Shown here piece by piece: positions 8,013 through 19,034 of a DNA stretch of 64,000 nucleotides. This DNA is from Cohnella fermenti. GTDB taxonomy: Bacteria > Bacillota > Bacilli > Paenibacillales > Paenibacillaceae. Each line of letters opens with the position of its first letter. Position 1 is the stretch's first letter. A program made the translations under genes and the position numbers. A model generated the notes under the pieces. That model had not been told where the DNA came from. It did not search any database and was given only the letters and a program-made list of their open reading frames with translations. The stretch spans positions 124,001-188,000 of the forward strand of contig NZ_SSOB01000003.1 of assembly GCF_004801405.1 (NCBI RefSeq), read 5' to 3'.

Positions 8013-9149
8013 TTGGCGTATACGGGGAGATTGGGAGACATGTATAGACGTACCGATACCGTGCCCGTCCGGGTGGGGAACCTGACGATCGGCGGGAACA
8101 ACCAAGTGCTGCTGCAGAGCATGTGCACAACCAAGACGGCCGACGTTGCGGCGACCGTAGCCGAGATCAAGCGGCTGGAAGAAGCCGGCTGCCAGCTCGT
8201 TCGCGTCACGGTAAACAACAAGGAAGCGGCGGAAGCGATCAAGGAGATCAAGAAGAGGATTTCGATCCCTCTCGTCGCCGACATCCACTTCGACTATCGC
8301 TTGGCTCTCCTGGCTATCGAGAACGGCATCGACAAGGTACGGATCAATCCGGGCAATATCGGCCGCCGCGAGAAGGTGGAGGCCGTCGTCAAGGCGTGCA
8401 AGGAGAAGGGCATTCCGATCCGGATCGGCGTCAACGCCGGCTCGCTGGAGAACCATCTGCTCGAGAAGTACGGCTATCCGACTGCCGATGCGATCGTGGA
8501 GAGCGCCTTGTTCCATATCGGAATTCTTGAGGAGCTCGACTTCCACGACATCATCGTCTCTCTGAAGGCTTCCGACGTTCCGATGGCGATCGAAGCTTAT
8601 ACGAAGGCGGCCCAGATCATCAAGTATCCGCTGCACCTCGGCATTACCGAAGCGGGCACGCTGTTCTCCGGAACGGTGAAGAGCGCGGCCGGACTCGGCG
8701 TGCTTCTGAACGCCGGCATCGGCAATACGATGCGCATCTCGCTTAGCGCGGACCCGGTCGAGGAGATCAAGGTCGCCCGCGAGCTGCTGAAGACGTTCGG
8801 CTTGATCACGGACGCGCCGACGCTTGTCTCCTGTCCGACGTGCGGACGGCTCGACATCGATCTGTTCTCCGTCGCCAACGAAGTGGAGGAGTATCTCTCC
8901 AAGCTGAAGGTGCCGATCAAGGTGTCGGTGCTCGGTTGCGCCGTCAACGGCCCCGGAGAAGCGAGGGAAGCGGACATCGGCATCGCCGGCGCCCGCGGCG
9001 AAGGCCTGCTGTTCCGCTACGGGGAGATGGTTCGCAAAATCCCCGAAGCCGATCTTGTGTCCGAGCTGAAGAAGGAGATCGACCACATTGCGGCCGTATA
9101 CGCCGAGACGGGAGAGATTCCCGGACGCAAGCAGCACCAGCCGCACTGA
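8013..9149 (+). CDS. ispG: 4-hydroxy-3-methylbut-2-enyl-diphosphate synthase
   Basis: The iron-sulfur enzyme converting methylerythritol cyclodiphosphate to HMBPP in the MEP isoprenoid pathway. The TIM-barrel part contains [18 protein letters not shown] and [12 protein letters not shown]. The cluster cysteines lie in SCPTCGR and in [10 protein letters not shown]. Its 378 residues match the short bacterial form. The TTG at 8013 has GGAGG seven bases upstream; ATG at 8040 ([13 protein letters not shown]) is an alternative. The gene follows clpX by 113 bp with no clear terminator between them and is closed by a terminator before lonB. This position inside a protease cluster is not the B. subtilis arrangement. 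Confidence 0.96.
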   Translation: MAYTGRLGDMYRRTDTVPVRVGNLTIGGNNQVLLQSMCTTKTADVAATVAEIKRLEEAGCQLVRVTVNNKEAAEAIKEIKKRISIPLVADIHFDYRLALLAIENGIDKVRINPGNIGRREKVEAVVKACKEKGIPIRIGVNAGSLENHLLEKYGYPTADAIVESALFHIGILEELDFHDIIVSLKASDVPMAIEAYTKAAQIIKYPLHLGITEAGTLFSGTVKSAAGLGVLLNAGIGNTMRISLSADPVEEIKVARELLKTFGLITDAPTLVSCPTCGRLDIDLFSVANEVEEYLSKLKVPIKVSVLGCAVNGPGEAREADIGIAGARGEGLLFRYGEMVRKIPEADLVSELKKEIDHIAAVYAETGEIPGRKQHQPH

Positions 9150-9228
9150 GAAAATTCCGGGAGGCGATTCGCGAACTCGCGTGTTGCCGCCAATTCACGA
9201 GCTTTAAGGGCTTCCATGACTATATCCG

Positions 9229-9278
9229 CCGGGATTCGGGCAATACTACCATGTAGTAGCCCGGATGCCGGTTTTTTT
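9229..9278 (+). terminator. terminator between ispG and lonB
   Basis: A long hairpin: CCGG, then CGGGC-AA-TACTAC, loop CAT, GTAGTA-GCCCG and CCGG, followed by seven T. Confidence 0.85.
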
Positions 9279-9302
9279 ATGCACGGAAAGGATGGGATCG
9301 AA

Positions 9303-11102
9303 TTGACCTTAGGTACGCTGCTTATGTTGGTGCAAGTGTTCTTCGCCGTCGTTATCGGCGTCTACTTCTGGAATCTGCTTCGCAATCAGAAAAGCAATCG
9401 GACGGCCGTCGACCGGGAATCGCGCAAGGAGATGGACAAGCTGCGCAAGCTTCGTTCGATCTCGTTGACGAAGCCGCTGTCTGAGAAGACGCGCCCTGCC
9501 TCGATGAGCGATATCGTCGGGCAGAAGGAAGGGCTGAGAGCGCTTAAGGCGGCTCTGTGCAGCGGCAATCCGCAGCACGTCATCGTTTACGGCCCGCCCG
9601 GCGTGGGCAAGACCGCTGCGGCCCGGGTTGTGCTCGAGGAAGCGAAGAAGAATTCGGCGTCCCCCTTCCGGCTCGATGCGAAGTTCACCGAGATCGACGC
9701 GACGACCGCCCGCTTCGACGAGCGCGGCATCGCCGACCCGCTGATCGGCTCGGTGCACGATCCGATCTATCAGGGCGCGGGAGCGATGGGAGTGGCCGGT
9801 ATTCCGCAGCCGAAGCCCGGAGCGGTCACGAAGGCGCACGGAGGCATTCTGTTTATCGACGAGATCGGCGAGCTGCATCCCATCCAGATGAACAAGCTGC
9901 TGAAGGTGCTCGAGGATCGCAAGGTGTATCTCGAGAGCGCTTATTACCATGCGGAGGACCCGAACATTCCGCTCTATATCCATGACATCTTCCAGAACGG
10001 CCTGCCGGCGGACTTCCGTCTCGTCGGCGCGACGACCAGGTCCCCGAACGAGCTGCCTCCGGCACTGAGAAGCCGCTGCATGGAGATTTACTTCCGTCCG
10101 CTGCTTCCGTCCGAAATCGGTCAGATCGCAGAGAACGCGATCGCGAAGATCGGCTTCCCGCCGCAGCCGGATGCGGTAGGAGTCGTGAAGCAATACGCGA
10201 CGAACGGCCGCGAGGCGGTCAACATCATCCAGCTCGCGGCAGGGCTTGCGCTGTCGGAGAACCGTCAGGGCATCTCGGCATCCGACGTGGAGTGGGTCGT
10301 CAACAGCAGCCAGCTTCCGCCGCGCCCGGATCGGAAGATTCCGTCGGAGCCGCAAGTCGGGCTCGTGAACGGGCTGGCCGTGTACGGACCGAGCATGGGC
10401 GCTCTGCTCGAGATCGAAGTGACCGCGATGCCCGCCGCGCCGGGCAAAGGGCAATTCACGATCACCGGCGTCGTCGACGAGGAGGAGCTGGGCGGGGGCG
10501 GGCGGACGCTGCGCCGCAAGAGCATGGCCAAGGGCTCCGTCGACAACGTGCTGACGATCGCGCGCAAGTTCGGGCTCAGGCCGGAGAACTATGACCTGCA
10601 CATCAACTTCCCGGGAGGAACGCCGGTCGACGGGCCTTCGGCCGGCATCGCGATGACGGTGGCGATCGCCTCGGCGATCACGGGACGGCCGGTGGACAAT
10701 AAGCTGGCGATGACGGGGGAGATCAGCATCCACGGCCGCGTGAAGCCGGTCGGCGGCGTCATCGCCAAGGTGGAGGCGGCGTTCCAGGCGGGCGCCGAGA
10801 CGGTGCTCGTCCCGAAGGAGAACTGGCAGGCCATCTTCGAGGGGCTCGAAGGGGTGAAGGTCATCCCGGTCGAGACGATCGAGGAAGTGTACGCCCGCGT
10901 GTTCGGAGAGACCTTCATGCAGAGCTCGAAGAAGGAAGAGGCCGAGCGGGCGGCGGTCGAGCCGTTCGCCGCGGTCCCGATCTCCGTTCTTCACGCGGGA
11001 GGTCTCGCGCCGCAGGCCGAGCTTGCCGCGCCGCCGATTTATCCGCCGGGCGGGCACGCGAATCCGTCTGCGGGCGCTCCGGGCGCGACGGCGCCGGGCT
11101 GA
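9303..11102 (+). CDS. lonB: membrane-anchored ATP-dependent protease LonB
   Basis: A Lon-family AAA+ serine protease lacking the large N-terminal domain of LonA. The N-terminus is one membrane helix (LLMLVQVFFAVVIGVYFW). Walker A is [14 protein letters not shown], Walker B LFIDEIGELH. The C-terminal peptidase domain has the catalytic Ser in DGPSAGIAM and the Lys region VGGVIAKVEAAFQAGA. It closely follows B. subtilis LonB, which is expressed in the forespore under sigma-F. The TTG start at 9303 aligns with the known N-terminus; an ATG at 9279 sits on the terminator T run and lacks a ribosome site. The C-terminus carries an extra Ala/Pro-rich tail of about 40 residues. Confidence 0.95.
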   Translation: MTLGTLLMLVQVFFAVVIGVYFWNLLRNQKSNRTAVDRESRKEMDKLRKLRSISLTKPLSEKTRPASMSDIVGQKEGLRALKAALCSGNPQHVIVYGPPGVGKTAAARVVLEEAKKNSASPFRLDAKFTEIDATTARFDERGIADPLIGSVHDPIYQGAGAMGVAGIPQPKPGAVTKAHGGILFIDEIGELHPIQMNKLLKVLEDRKVYLESAYYHAEDPNIPLYIHDIFQNGLPADFRLVGATTRSPNELPPALRSRCMEIYFRPLLPSEIGQIAENAIAKIGFPPQPDAVGVVKQYATNGREAVNIIQLAAGLALSENRQGISASDVEWVVNSSQLPPRPDRKIPSEPQVGLVNGLAVYGPSMGALLEIEVTAMPAAPGKGQFTITGVVDEEELGGGGRTLRRKSMAKGSVDNVLTIARKFGLRPENYDLHINFPGGTPVDGPSAGIAMTVAIASAITGRPVDNKLAMTGEISIHGRVKPVGGVIAKVEAAFQAGAETVLVPKENWQAIFEGLEGVKVIPVETIEEVYARVFGETFMQSSKKEEAERAAVEPFAAVPISVLHAGGLAPQAELAAPPIYPPGGHANPSAGAPGATAPG

Positions 11103-11141
11103 TCCGACCCTCGCGACAACCTCATAACGGCTTGCGCTTCC

Positions 11142-11181
11142 AGGACCAAGCGGCCGATTCGTGCCGTTTGGTCCTTCTCTT
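11142..11181 (+). terminator. probable terminator of lonB
   Basis: AGGACCAAGCGGC pairs with GCCGTTTGGTCCT, followed by the pyrimidine tail TTCTCTT. Confidence 0.65.
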
Positions 11182-11207
11182 GCCATAGGCGAGTGAGGCG
11201 GGCTTTT

Positions 11208-11236
11208 TTGCGACTGCCGATAACATTTGATACAAT
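11208..11236 (+). promoter_or_regulatory. sigma-A promoter of lonA
   Basis: TTGCGA (11208-11213), 17-bp spacer, TACAAT (11231-11236), 55 bp before the start codon. Confidence 0.7.
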
Positions 11237-11290
11237 GACTGAAGAAGCCGATCTCAAGCTTATTTATTACATCTTTGGAGGTGTCGGATC

Positions 11291-13726
<2,436 letters not shown>

Positions 13727-13744
13727 CAGGAGAATGGCGACCTT

Positions 13745-14362
13745 ATGAAAATTAAATCCAGCGAATTCGTTATCAGCGCGGTAAGTCCGAAGCAATATCC
13801 GGACGATGGCCTGCCGGAGATTGCTCTGGCAGGTCGCTCGAACGTGGGCAAGTCGTCGCTGATCAACAAGCTGCTGCTTCGCAAGAACCTGGCGCGGACG
13901 AGCTCCCAGCCCGGCAAGACGCAGCAGCTCAATTACTATCGCATCAACGAAGAACTGTTCTTCGTCGATGTTCCCGGCTACGGCTACGCGAAGGTATCGA
14001 AGACGGAACGCGAGGCATGGGGACGCATGATCGAGAATTACCTCCGCGAGCGGGAGCCCTTGAAGCTTGTTCTTCAGCTCGTCGATCTGAGGCATCCTCC
14101 GACTGCGCTCGACGTCTCGATGTACGAGTGGCTCTCGCATTACGGCATTCCGATCTGTATCGTCGGAACGAAGGCGGACAAGCTCACGAAGAGTCAGATG
14201 CCGAAGCACGGCAAGATCGTGAGGGAGACGCTCGGCATGCCCAAGGGGCAGCCGCTTGTGCTCTTCTCCTCGGAGACGGGTCAAGGAAGGGACGAATTAT
14301 GGAGCATTATCGAGCAAGCGGCCGGTTTGCCCGGCGAGACTCCCGCGGAATCCGCAGAATGA
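13745..14362 (+). CDS. ysxC: ribosome biogenesis GTPase YsxC/EngB
   Basis: An essential small GTPase needed for assembly of the 50S subunit. It is 205 residues long. G1 is GRSNVGKSS, the threonine-rich switch follows ([16 protein letters not shown]), G3 is [10 protein letters not shown] and G4 is TKADKL. AGGAGA lies about 11 bases before the ATG. It is coupled to lonA by an 18-bp gap. Confidence 0.97.
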   Translation: MKIKSSEFVISAVSPKQYPDDGLPEIALAGRSNVGKSSLINKLLLRKNLARTSSQPGKTQQLNYYRINEELFFVDVPGYGYAKVSKTEREAWGRMIENYLREREPLKLVLQLVDLRHPPTALDVSMYEWLSHYGIPICIVGTKADKLTKSQMPKHGKIVRETLGMPKGQPLVLFSSETGQGRDELWSIIEQAAGLPGETPAESAE

Positions 14363-14543
14363 CCCGCAGGAAATCGAGGATAACGGGCAATAGCTCGCGG
14401 TAAATCCCGGACAGTTCGAATTTTAAGCGTTTATCCTTGAAATTCGCGGCTCGCAAGCAAGAAACGTTCCCGCAATTATCGTATAATGAATAAAGAATCG
14501 TGCGATACAACCTTGCAGGAAAATGGAATTGAGGAGATCTCTT

Positions 14544-15134
14544 ATGGCTGAGCGAGTAGCCACGGAGTATGTGAACGCAACCTTGAAGCTGACGGAAGCC
14601 GACATGCAAGCCCTCTTCGCTCTGAGCGATTCGCTGGAGCTGCGCCATCAAGTGTTCGTGCTGGATACGGGGAGCCACGAATGGGTTCTCGAGGACGATT
14701 CCGCAGGCGAATCGCTCCGCTTGAGCTTCGAGCGCGAGAACGGAATATATGTATGCGCCTTGAGCTGCCGGGTCGTTAAGCCGAGGTTGACGAACTTCCT
14801 GCGCAAGCTCGTATCGACCTTCCGGGGAGATGCGGTCGTCAATCGAATCTATACCGGTTTTACGATGGTGTACCATTATCGAAGCGGCAAGGTAGTCCGG
14901 ATTGCGGAATGCAAGGGCGGCGAGATTCGCACCGTGTTCGAGCAGCGCAATTCGATTGGCTTGATGGAAGAGCAGTTTAAGCTGTGCGACGTGGAACGGG
15001 AGATCGGGATCGCCTGGCAGTCGGTCAACGAGCTGCTGGACCTGCGGAACCGTGCGGTTGCGGAGGCGGAGATCGCCGAGATCGATGCCCGATTGAAGCG
15101 TCACAGCCAATTGCTGTTCGCTCTGGAAGCTTAA
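14544..15134 (+). CDS. conserved hypothetical protein
   Basis: A 196-residue soluble protein. The family is not recognised with confidence. It starts MAERVATEYVNATLKLTEAD and has a mixed helix/strand pattern, no signal peptide, no membrane segment and no recognised catalytic motif. The ATG at 14544 has TGAGGAG upstream; an earlier ATG at 14523 overlaps that site. A TATAAT at 14482-14487 suggests its own promoter, and a terminator at 15143 closes it, so it is monocistronic. B. subtilis has ysxD between ysxC and hemA, but no similarity to it is claimed. Confidence 0.75.
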   Translation: MAERVATEYVNATLKLTEADMQALFALSDSLELRHQVFVLDTGSHEWVLEDDSAGESLRLSFERENGIYVCALSCRVVKPRLTNFLRKLVSTFRGDAVVNRIYTGFTMVYHYRSGKVVRIAECKGGEIRTVFEQRNSIGLMEEQFKLCDVEREIGIAWQSVNELLDLRNRAVAEAEIAEIDARLKRHSQLLFALEA

Positions 15135-15142
15135 TCAACAAC

Positions 15143-15178
15143 AAGAAGCCTGTCCGGATTTCCCAGGAAGGCTTCTTT
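15143..15178 (+). terminator. terminator after the hypothetical gene
   Basis: AAGAAGCC (15143-15150) pairs with GGCTTCTT (15170-15177), with a short T tail. Confidence 0.75.
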
Positions 15179-15193
15179 ATATTGCCGGATTTT

Positions 15194-15363
15194 ATGTAAA
15201 AAACCACATTGGCGCGCGCCGACGACGGGTACTTTGGACGATTTTATGCGAAAAACCACATTTATGGAGGGGATTCCGGCCCGAGCTTCCGTATATATGC
15301 GAAAAATCACATAAAACGCCGTGATTTCCACCATTCCGGGCCAACGAATGTGAAAAATCATAT
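15194..15363 (+). repeat. four-palindrome dispersed element, copy B
   Basis: Units start at 15194, 15246, 15297 and 15348 (spacing 52, 51, 51): ATGTAAAAAACCACAT, ATGCGAAAAACCACAT, ATGCGAAAAATCACAT, ATGTGAAAAATCATAT. The inter-unit sequence matches copies A and D (TGGCGC after unit 1; GGGATTCCGG after unit 2; AAAACGCC after unit 3; CCAACGA before unit 4). It lies between convergent genes. Confidence 0.88.
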
Positions 15364-15375
15364 AAAATGTCTCGC

Positions 15376-15545
15376 CCCAACCCCCAAGCTCCAAGCTCCA
15401 AGCCCCAAGCGCAGTCCGAACCGCCCGCCAATCGGGCCCAAAGGCTAATCCTCAACCCCCGAGAGAGAGGCTGAAGATTAGCCTGATGTTCGATTACGCC
15501 TTTCAATTGCGCCTTAAAGTTCGATTATCCCTGATGTTCGATTAT
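15376..15545. repeat. short tandem and direct repeats
   Basis: CCAAGCTCCAAGCTCCAAG-type short repeats (about 15386-15412) follow copy B. Three copies of GTTCGATTA lie at 15488, 15519 and 15536, next to the 3' end of the exporter gene. AGGCT/AGCCT forms a small hairpin near 15468. No gene is seen here. Confidence 0.5.
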
Positions 15546-15555
15546 AATAGAGTTA

Positions 15556-17055
15556 TCAATGTCCAGCCAGCATCGTCTCCTCGGGGCGAGGCGCGTTCTG
15601 GTGTTCGCTCGTTTGCTGCTGCGGTGCAGTCGGCTTGATGCGGCGGATAAACCAGCTCAGCACGAAGCCGCACAGCGCGAGGCTTGCCGTCACGAGGAAG
15701 GTGTCGCCGAAGGCGCCGATGGCCGCTTCCAGCGGATTGGGTCCCTTGTACGCCTCCATGACTTGGGCCGAGTGGCTGGAGAGATAGCCGGTCAGCCCGG
15801 CGATTGCGAAGGAGACGATAACCTGCTGGGCCGAGTTGGTCAACGGGGTGACCCGTCCGACCAGGTCGCGCGGCGCGGTGTTCAGCAGATACGTGTTCAT
15901 CGTCATCATCGACAGCCCCATGCCCGCGCCAAGCAGGAACAGGTTCAGCATGATCACCCAGAGCGGGCGCTCAAGCGTGATCTGCGACATGAGGAGCAGA
16001 GCCGAGGAGATAAAGACGGTGCCGACGATGACGATCGGCCGCGCGCCGATGCGGTCGAAGAGCCGTCCGCCGATCGGCATGAACAGCATCGAGCCGAGTG
16101 CCTGCGGGACCAGGATAAGTCCCGTCTGGAATGGGGTATAGTCCTTGACCTGCTGCAGCATAAGCGGAACGAGAAGAATCGAGCCGAAGAGGGCGGCGAA
16201 CAGAATCCAGGACAGGATGATGCCGTGCGAGAAGGCGAAAGAGCGGAACACGCGCAGCTCCAACAGAGGCTGGCGGTGGCGAAGCTCGACCGCGATGAAC
16301 AGCAGCAGCGCGATGCTGCCTCCGATGCTGCCGGTCAGCGCGCCAGCGGAGCCCCAGTCGCTCCCGCCCTCGCTGACGCCGTATGCGAGCAGGGCGAAGG
16401 CGATCGGCCCGAGGATCATGCCCAGAATGTCGAGCGCCGGCGCCTTGCCGGCCGCGAACGCGGGCAGGAACCGCAGGGCGACGATAATCGCGGCGATGCC
16501 GATCGGCACGTTGATGAGGAAGATCCACTGCCACGACACGTATTCGACGAAGTAGCCCGACAGCACCGCGCCAAGCGGCGGAGCCATCAGAATCGGGATG
16601 CCGAGCGTGCCCATGACCGATCCCCGGTGTTCCGGAGGTGCGATTCTGAACACCATCGCCATGCCGATCGGTGCGACCATGCCGCCGCCGAGTCCTTGCA
16701 GCACGCGGAAGAAGACGAGTTGCTCCGGGCTTCCGGCGAGCGCGCACAGAGCGGAGCCTGCCGTGAACAGGGCGATGGAGGCGATAAATACCCGCTTGGA
16801 GCCGAACCGGTCGGTCATCCAGCCGGCGAGCGGGATGACGGCCGACAGCGCCAGCGTATAGCCGGTGACGGCCCACTGCAGCGCATGGAGTGTGCTGCCG
16901 AAGTCGTCGACCAGAGTCGGCAGCGCGACATTCACGACGGTCGTATCGAGAATAACCATAAACATGCCGAGGATGATGGCAAGGAGCGGCGGGAGCAGTT
17001 TTTTCATCGAGAACGGCGCGGCGCTCGGTGAGCTTGATACGGAATCGGTTGCCAT
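15556..17055 (-). CDS. DHA2-family MFS multidrug exporter
   Basis: A 499-residue integral membrane protein with about 14 hydrophobic segments, the layout of the EmrB/QacA (DHA2) drug:proton antiporters. Family motifs are visible: LDTTVVNVALPTL in segment 1, GWMTDRFGSKRVF (motif A) in the first loop, and the GTLGIPILMAPPLGAVLSGYF region (motif C) in segment 5. The start at 17055 has AGAAGG seven bases upstream. It diverges from a TetR-type regulator gene across a palindromic operator, so it is probably repressed by that protein and induced by its substrate. The substrate is unknown. Confidence 0.92.
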   Translation of the reverse strand: MATDSVSSSPSAAPFSMKKLLPPLLAIILGMFMVILDTTVVNVALPTLVDDFGSTLHALQWAVTGYTLALSAVIPLAGWMTDRFGSKRVFIASIALFTAGSALCALAGSPEQLVFFRVLQGLGGGMVAPIGMAMVFRIAPPEHRGSVMGTLGIPILMAPPLGAVLSGYFVEYVSWQWIFLINVPIGIAAIIVALRFLPAFAAGKAPALDILGMILGPIAFALLAYGVSEGGSDWGSAGALTGSIGGSIALLLFIAVELRHRQPLLELRVFRSFAFSHGIILSWILFAALFGSILLVPLMLQQVKDYTPFQTGLILVPQALGSMLFMPIGGRLFDRIGARPIVIVGTVFISSALLLMSQITLERPLWVIMLNLFLLGAGMGLSMMTMNTYLLNTAPRDLVGRVTPLTNSAQQVIVSFAIAGLTGYLSSHSAQVMEAYKGPNPLEAAIGAFGDTFLVTASLALCGFVLSWFIRRIKPTAPQQQTSEHQNAPRPEETMLAGH

Positions 17056-17082
17056 AAATTAACCTTCTTTCCTGGGGAACCG

Positions 17083-17145
17083 TTGACGATTTCCCTCATT
17101 TGCGATATCTTGACCGTATGGTTTTCTGTAGAACCGAACGGTCAA
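17083..17145 (+). promoter_or_regulatory. divergent promoter with paired TetR-type operator
   Basis: A rightward promoter TTGACG (17083-17088), 17 bp, TATCTT (17106-17111) serves the regulator gene. Immediately after it lie TTGACCGTATGGTT (17110-17123) and AACCGAACGGTCAA (17132-17145), which together form an inverted repeat with an 8-bp centre. Each half also has its own ACCG-NN-YGGT dyad, with centres 22 bp apart. A leftward TTGACC (minus strand, 17145-17140) could serve as the exporter -35 box. Confidence 0.75.
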
Positions 17146-17219
17146 AAATGTCCGTGGCCTAGTTTTATCCTTTTCGGAAAGCTTTGTCAACCCCTATTTT
17201 TGCAAACGGAGGGTCGTCC

Positions 17220-18116
17220 ATGAGTATCATGAAGAAAAAAATCGTGGAGTCCGCGGAGCGGCTGTTCACGGAGAAGGGCTACGACGCGACTTCGATTCAG
17301 GATATCGCGGACGATTGCAGCATCGCCAAAGGCTCGTTATACAAATTTTTCTCATCCAAGGAAGATCTCTTCATTGAAATATTGGAGGAGCGGCGGCTGG
17401 AGATGATCGAACAGATGGAGCGCATCCATGAAGCTGCGTCGCTCTCGTCCCGCGAGAGGTACGTTGCCGAGATCGAGCGCCAATTGCAGTTCCTTCTTAC
17501 GCACAAGCTCTTCGTAACAAATGCTCGCGGCGAACGGATGCCGCAGGAGAATGATCGAATCGGTCCCTATCTTTTCCAGATGCGCGCCCGCCTTATGAAT
17601 TACAATCGCGAGTTGCTCGTTCGGCAGTACGGGGAAGAGCTGAGGCAGCTCTCCTGGGACGCCGTCGTTATGCTCACCGCCATGGCCAAGGAATTTCTGT
17701 TCCAGGTTGCGGCATCGGGCAAGCCGCTAAGCGTACAGGAATTGTCGCCCTATATCGCGGAGCGGATGGACGATCTGGTGCAAGGGCTGCTGAAGCGCGA
17801 AGTCAAGCCGATGCTGACGGATACGTTGATGGCGGAGATCGCGTCGTGCTCGCCGGAGACGCTGCGCGAGACGGCGCAACGGTGCAAGAATCTTGTGCTC
17901 GAGCGGATTGCGTCTACGATTGCGGAGCTGCAGGTGCCGAATTCCCGCAAGCGGGACCTCGAGCAGGTGGTGGAGCTGCTTAAGCAGGAGGGGGAGAACC
18001 CGGAGCCCCGGAGGTTCCTGCTGCTGGCTCTGCTGAACGAGTTGGCGAAGGAGCGCGAGCTCGAGCCGTATGCGCTCCAGATGCGGATGTGGGTGGAGAA
18101 ACTGGTGAAATCCTGA
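17220..18116 (+). CDS. TetR/AcrR family transcriptional regulator
   Basis: A 298-residue regulator. The N-terminal helix-turn-helix is textbook TetR: AERLFTEKGYDATSIQDIADDCSIAKGSLYKFFSSKEDLF at about residues 12-51. The remaining helical domain is longer than the usual 190-210 residue total. The ATG at 17220 has GGAGGGTCGTCC just upstream. It is divergent from the exporter gene and probably binds the operator at 17110-17145, repressing both genes. The effector is unknown. Confidence 0.92.
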   Translation: MSIMKKKIVESAERLFTEKGYDATSIQDIADDCSIAKGSLYKFFSSKEDLFIEILEERRLEMIEQMERIHEAASLSSRERYVAEIERQLQFLLTHKLFVTNARGERMPQENDRIGPYLFQMRARLMNYNRELLVRQYGEELRQLSWDAVVMLTAMAKEFLFQVAASGKPLSVQELSPYIAERMDDLVQGLLKREVKPMLTDTLMAEIASCSPETLRETAQRCKNLVLERIASTIAELQVPNSRKRDLEQVVELLKQEGENPEPRRFLLLALLNELAKERELEPYALQMRMWVEKLVKS

Positions 18117-18212
18117 GCTTGATCGGCGGGTATGTGCGTGCATGTCCAAATTGGAAATTCACCCATAAAAAGGAGTTGCAATTCGGGCGAATAGATGTTA
18201 TTTTTAGTTTCG

Positions 18213-18351
18213 TTGACAACACAATAGGAACCAGGATTCACTCAGGAATGGATTGCGGTGAGATGCAATTTCCCTCGAGAAGTGAATGACGTAGGTCCTA
18301 GCGGATGAAATCGAGCTTCACATTTTATTCCTAGGAAGGGGGAACCGGAAG
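18213..18351 (+). promoter_or_regulatory. speD leader with -35-like box and nested hairpin
   Basis: TTGACA lies at 18213-18218 but no good -10 box follows. Downstream are three nested inverted repeats: ATTCACT (18236-18242) with AGTGAAT (18281-18287), GGAA (18245-18248) with TTCC (18270-18273), and ATTGC (18252-18256) with GCAAT (18265-18269) around an 8-nt loop. The ribosome site GGAAGGGGG follows before the ATG. Confidence 0.55.
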
Positions 18352-18750
18352 ATGGAATACTCTACTTTCGGGCGACACGTTACGGTTGATGCTTGGGGTG
18401 TCGAATTCGACCTATTGAACAACGCGGAAGTTCTCCAGTCGCACATGGTTGAAGCTGCGGAAAGCTGCGGCGCAACCGTTCTCTCGGTTCAGGCCAGGCA
18501 ATTCGAGCCGCAAGGCGCGACGGTTCTCGTTCTGTTGTCGGAGAGTCACCTCTCCATTCATACGTATCCGGAGAGAGGTTTTGCCGCAATTGACTGCTAC
18601 ACATGCGGCGAGACGGTCGATCCCCAGCTTGCGATCGACTACCTGGTTGGCGTGCTCAAGCCGGTCAGCACACACGCCAAGAAGCTGGTCCGCGGACTCG
18701 GCGAGATCAAGGTCGAAGATCCGGCCCGCAAGCAAGCGGAGCTGGTTTAA
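18352..18750 (+). CDS. speD: S-adenosylmethionine decarboxylase proenzyme
   Basis: A 132-residue class 1B AdoMetDC that makes decarboxylated SAM, the aminopropyl donor for spermidine. It self-cleaves between Glu-64 and Ser-65 in LLSESHLSIHTYPE, and Ser-65 becomes the pyruvoyl cofactor. His-70 and Cys-85 (DCYTCG) are the other conserved processing and catalytic residues. A structured leader precedes it and a terminator follows it, so it is a separate unit inserted just upstream of the heme operon. Confidence 0.96.
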   Translation: MEYSTFGRHVTVDAWGVEFDLLNNAEVLQSHMVEAAESCGATVLSVQARQFEPQGATVLVLLSESHLSIHTYPERGFAAIDCYTCGETVDPQLAIDYLVGVLKPVSTHAKKLVRGLGEIKVEDPARKQAELV

Positions 18751-18803
18751 TCCGAAGCTGGCCGAACGGTTCCGGCATACAATAACGACGCTGCGAATTC
18801 AAC

Positions 18804-18833
18804 AAAGCCATGGGGGTTCTCCTATGGCTTTTT
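18804..18833 (+). terminator. terminator of speD
   Basis: AAAGCCAT (18804-18811) pairs with ATGGCTTT, followed by a T run. Confidence 0.85.
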
Positions 18834-18958
18834 CCTATGCGTTCCGCGTCCGTCCCCGAATAAGATGATCGCCGCTCGGGCAACAATAGGTAAAATACGG
18901 GATTGCATGGACTGGCAAGCGCGAATTCGCATGTTCGCAAACTTTTCATAAAACCTTC

Positions 18959-18986
18959 ATGACGTGCGCGACAACTATGCTATAAT
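18959..18986 (+). promoter_or_regulatory. sigma-A promoter of the hem operon
   Basis: ATGACG (18959-18964), 16-bp spacer, TATAAT (18981-18986), 48 bp before the hemA start. Confidence 0.65.
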
Positions 18987-19034
18987 AATGAAAGTTAATT
19001 GCAGCGTGCAGCACTCTTACGGAAAGGCAGGTGA

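Noticed and set aside
15209..15448. Protein-coding frames through the dispersed elements (YAKNHI-type peptides on +, MWFF-type on -)
   Set aside because: Unit spacing alternates between 51 and 52 nt, so no single frame is kept through all units or between copies, and no ribosome sites precede the frames.
18213..18241. Complete sigma-A promoter for speD with the TTGACA box
   Set aside because: The hexamer at the proper distance is ATTCAC, a poor -10 box, so only the -35-like box is reported.
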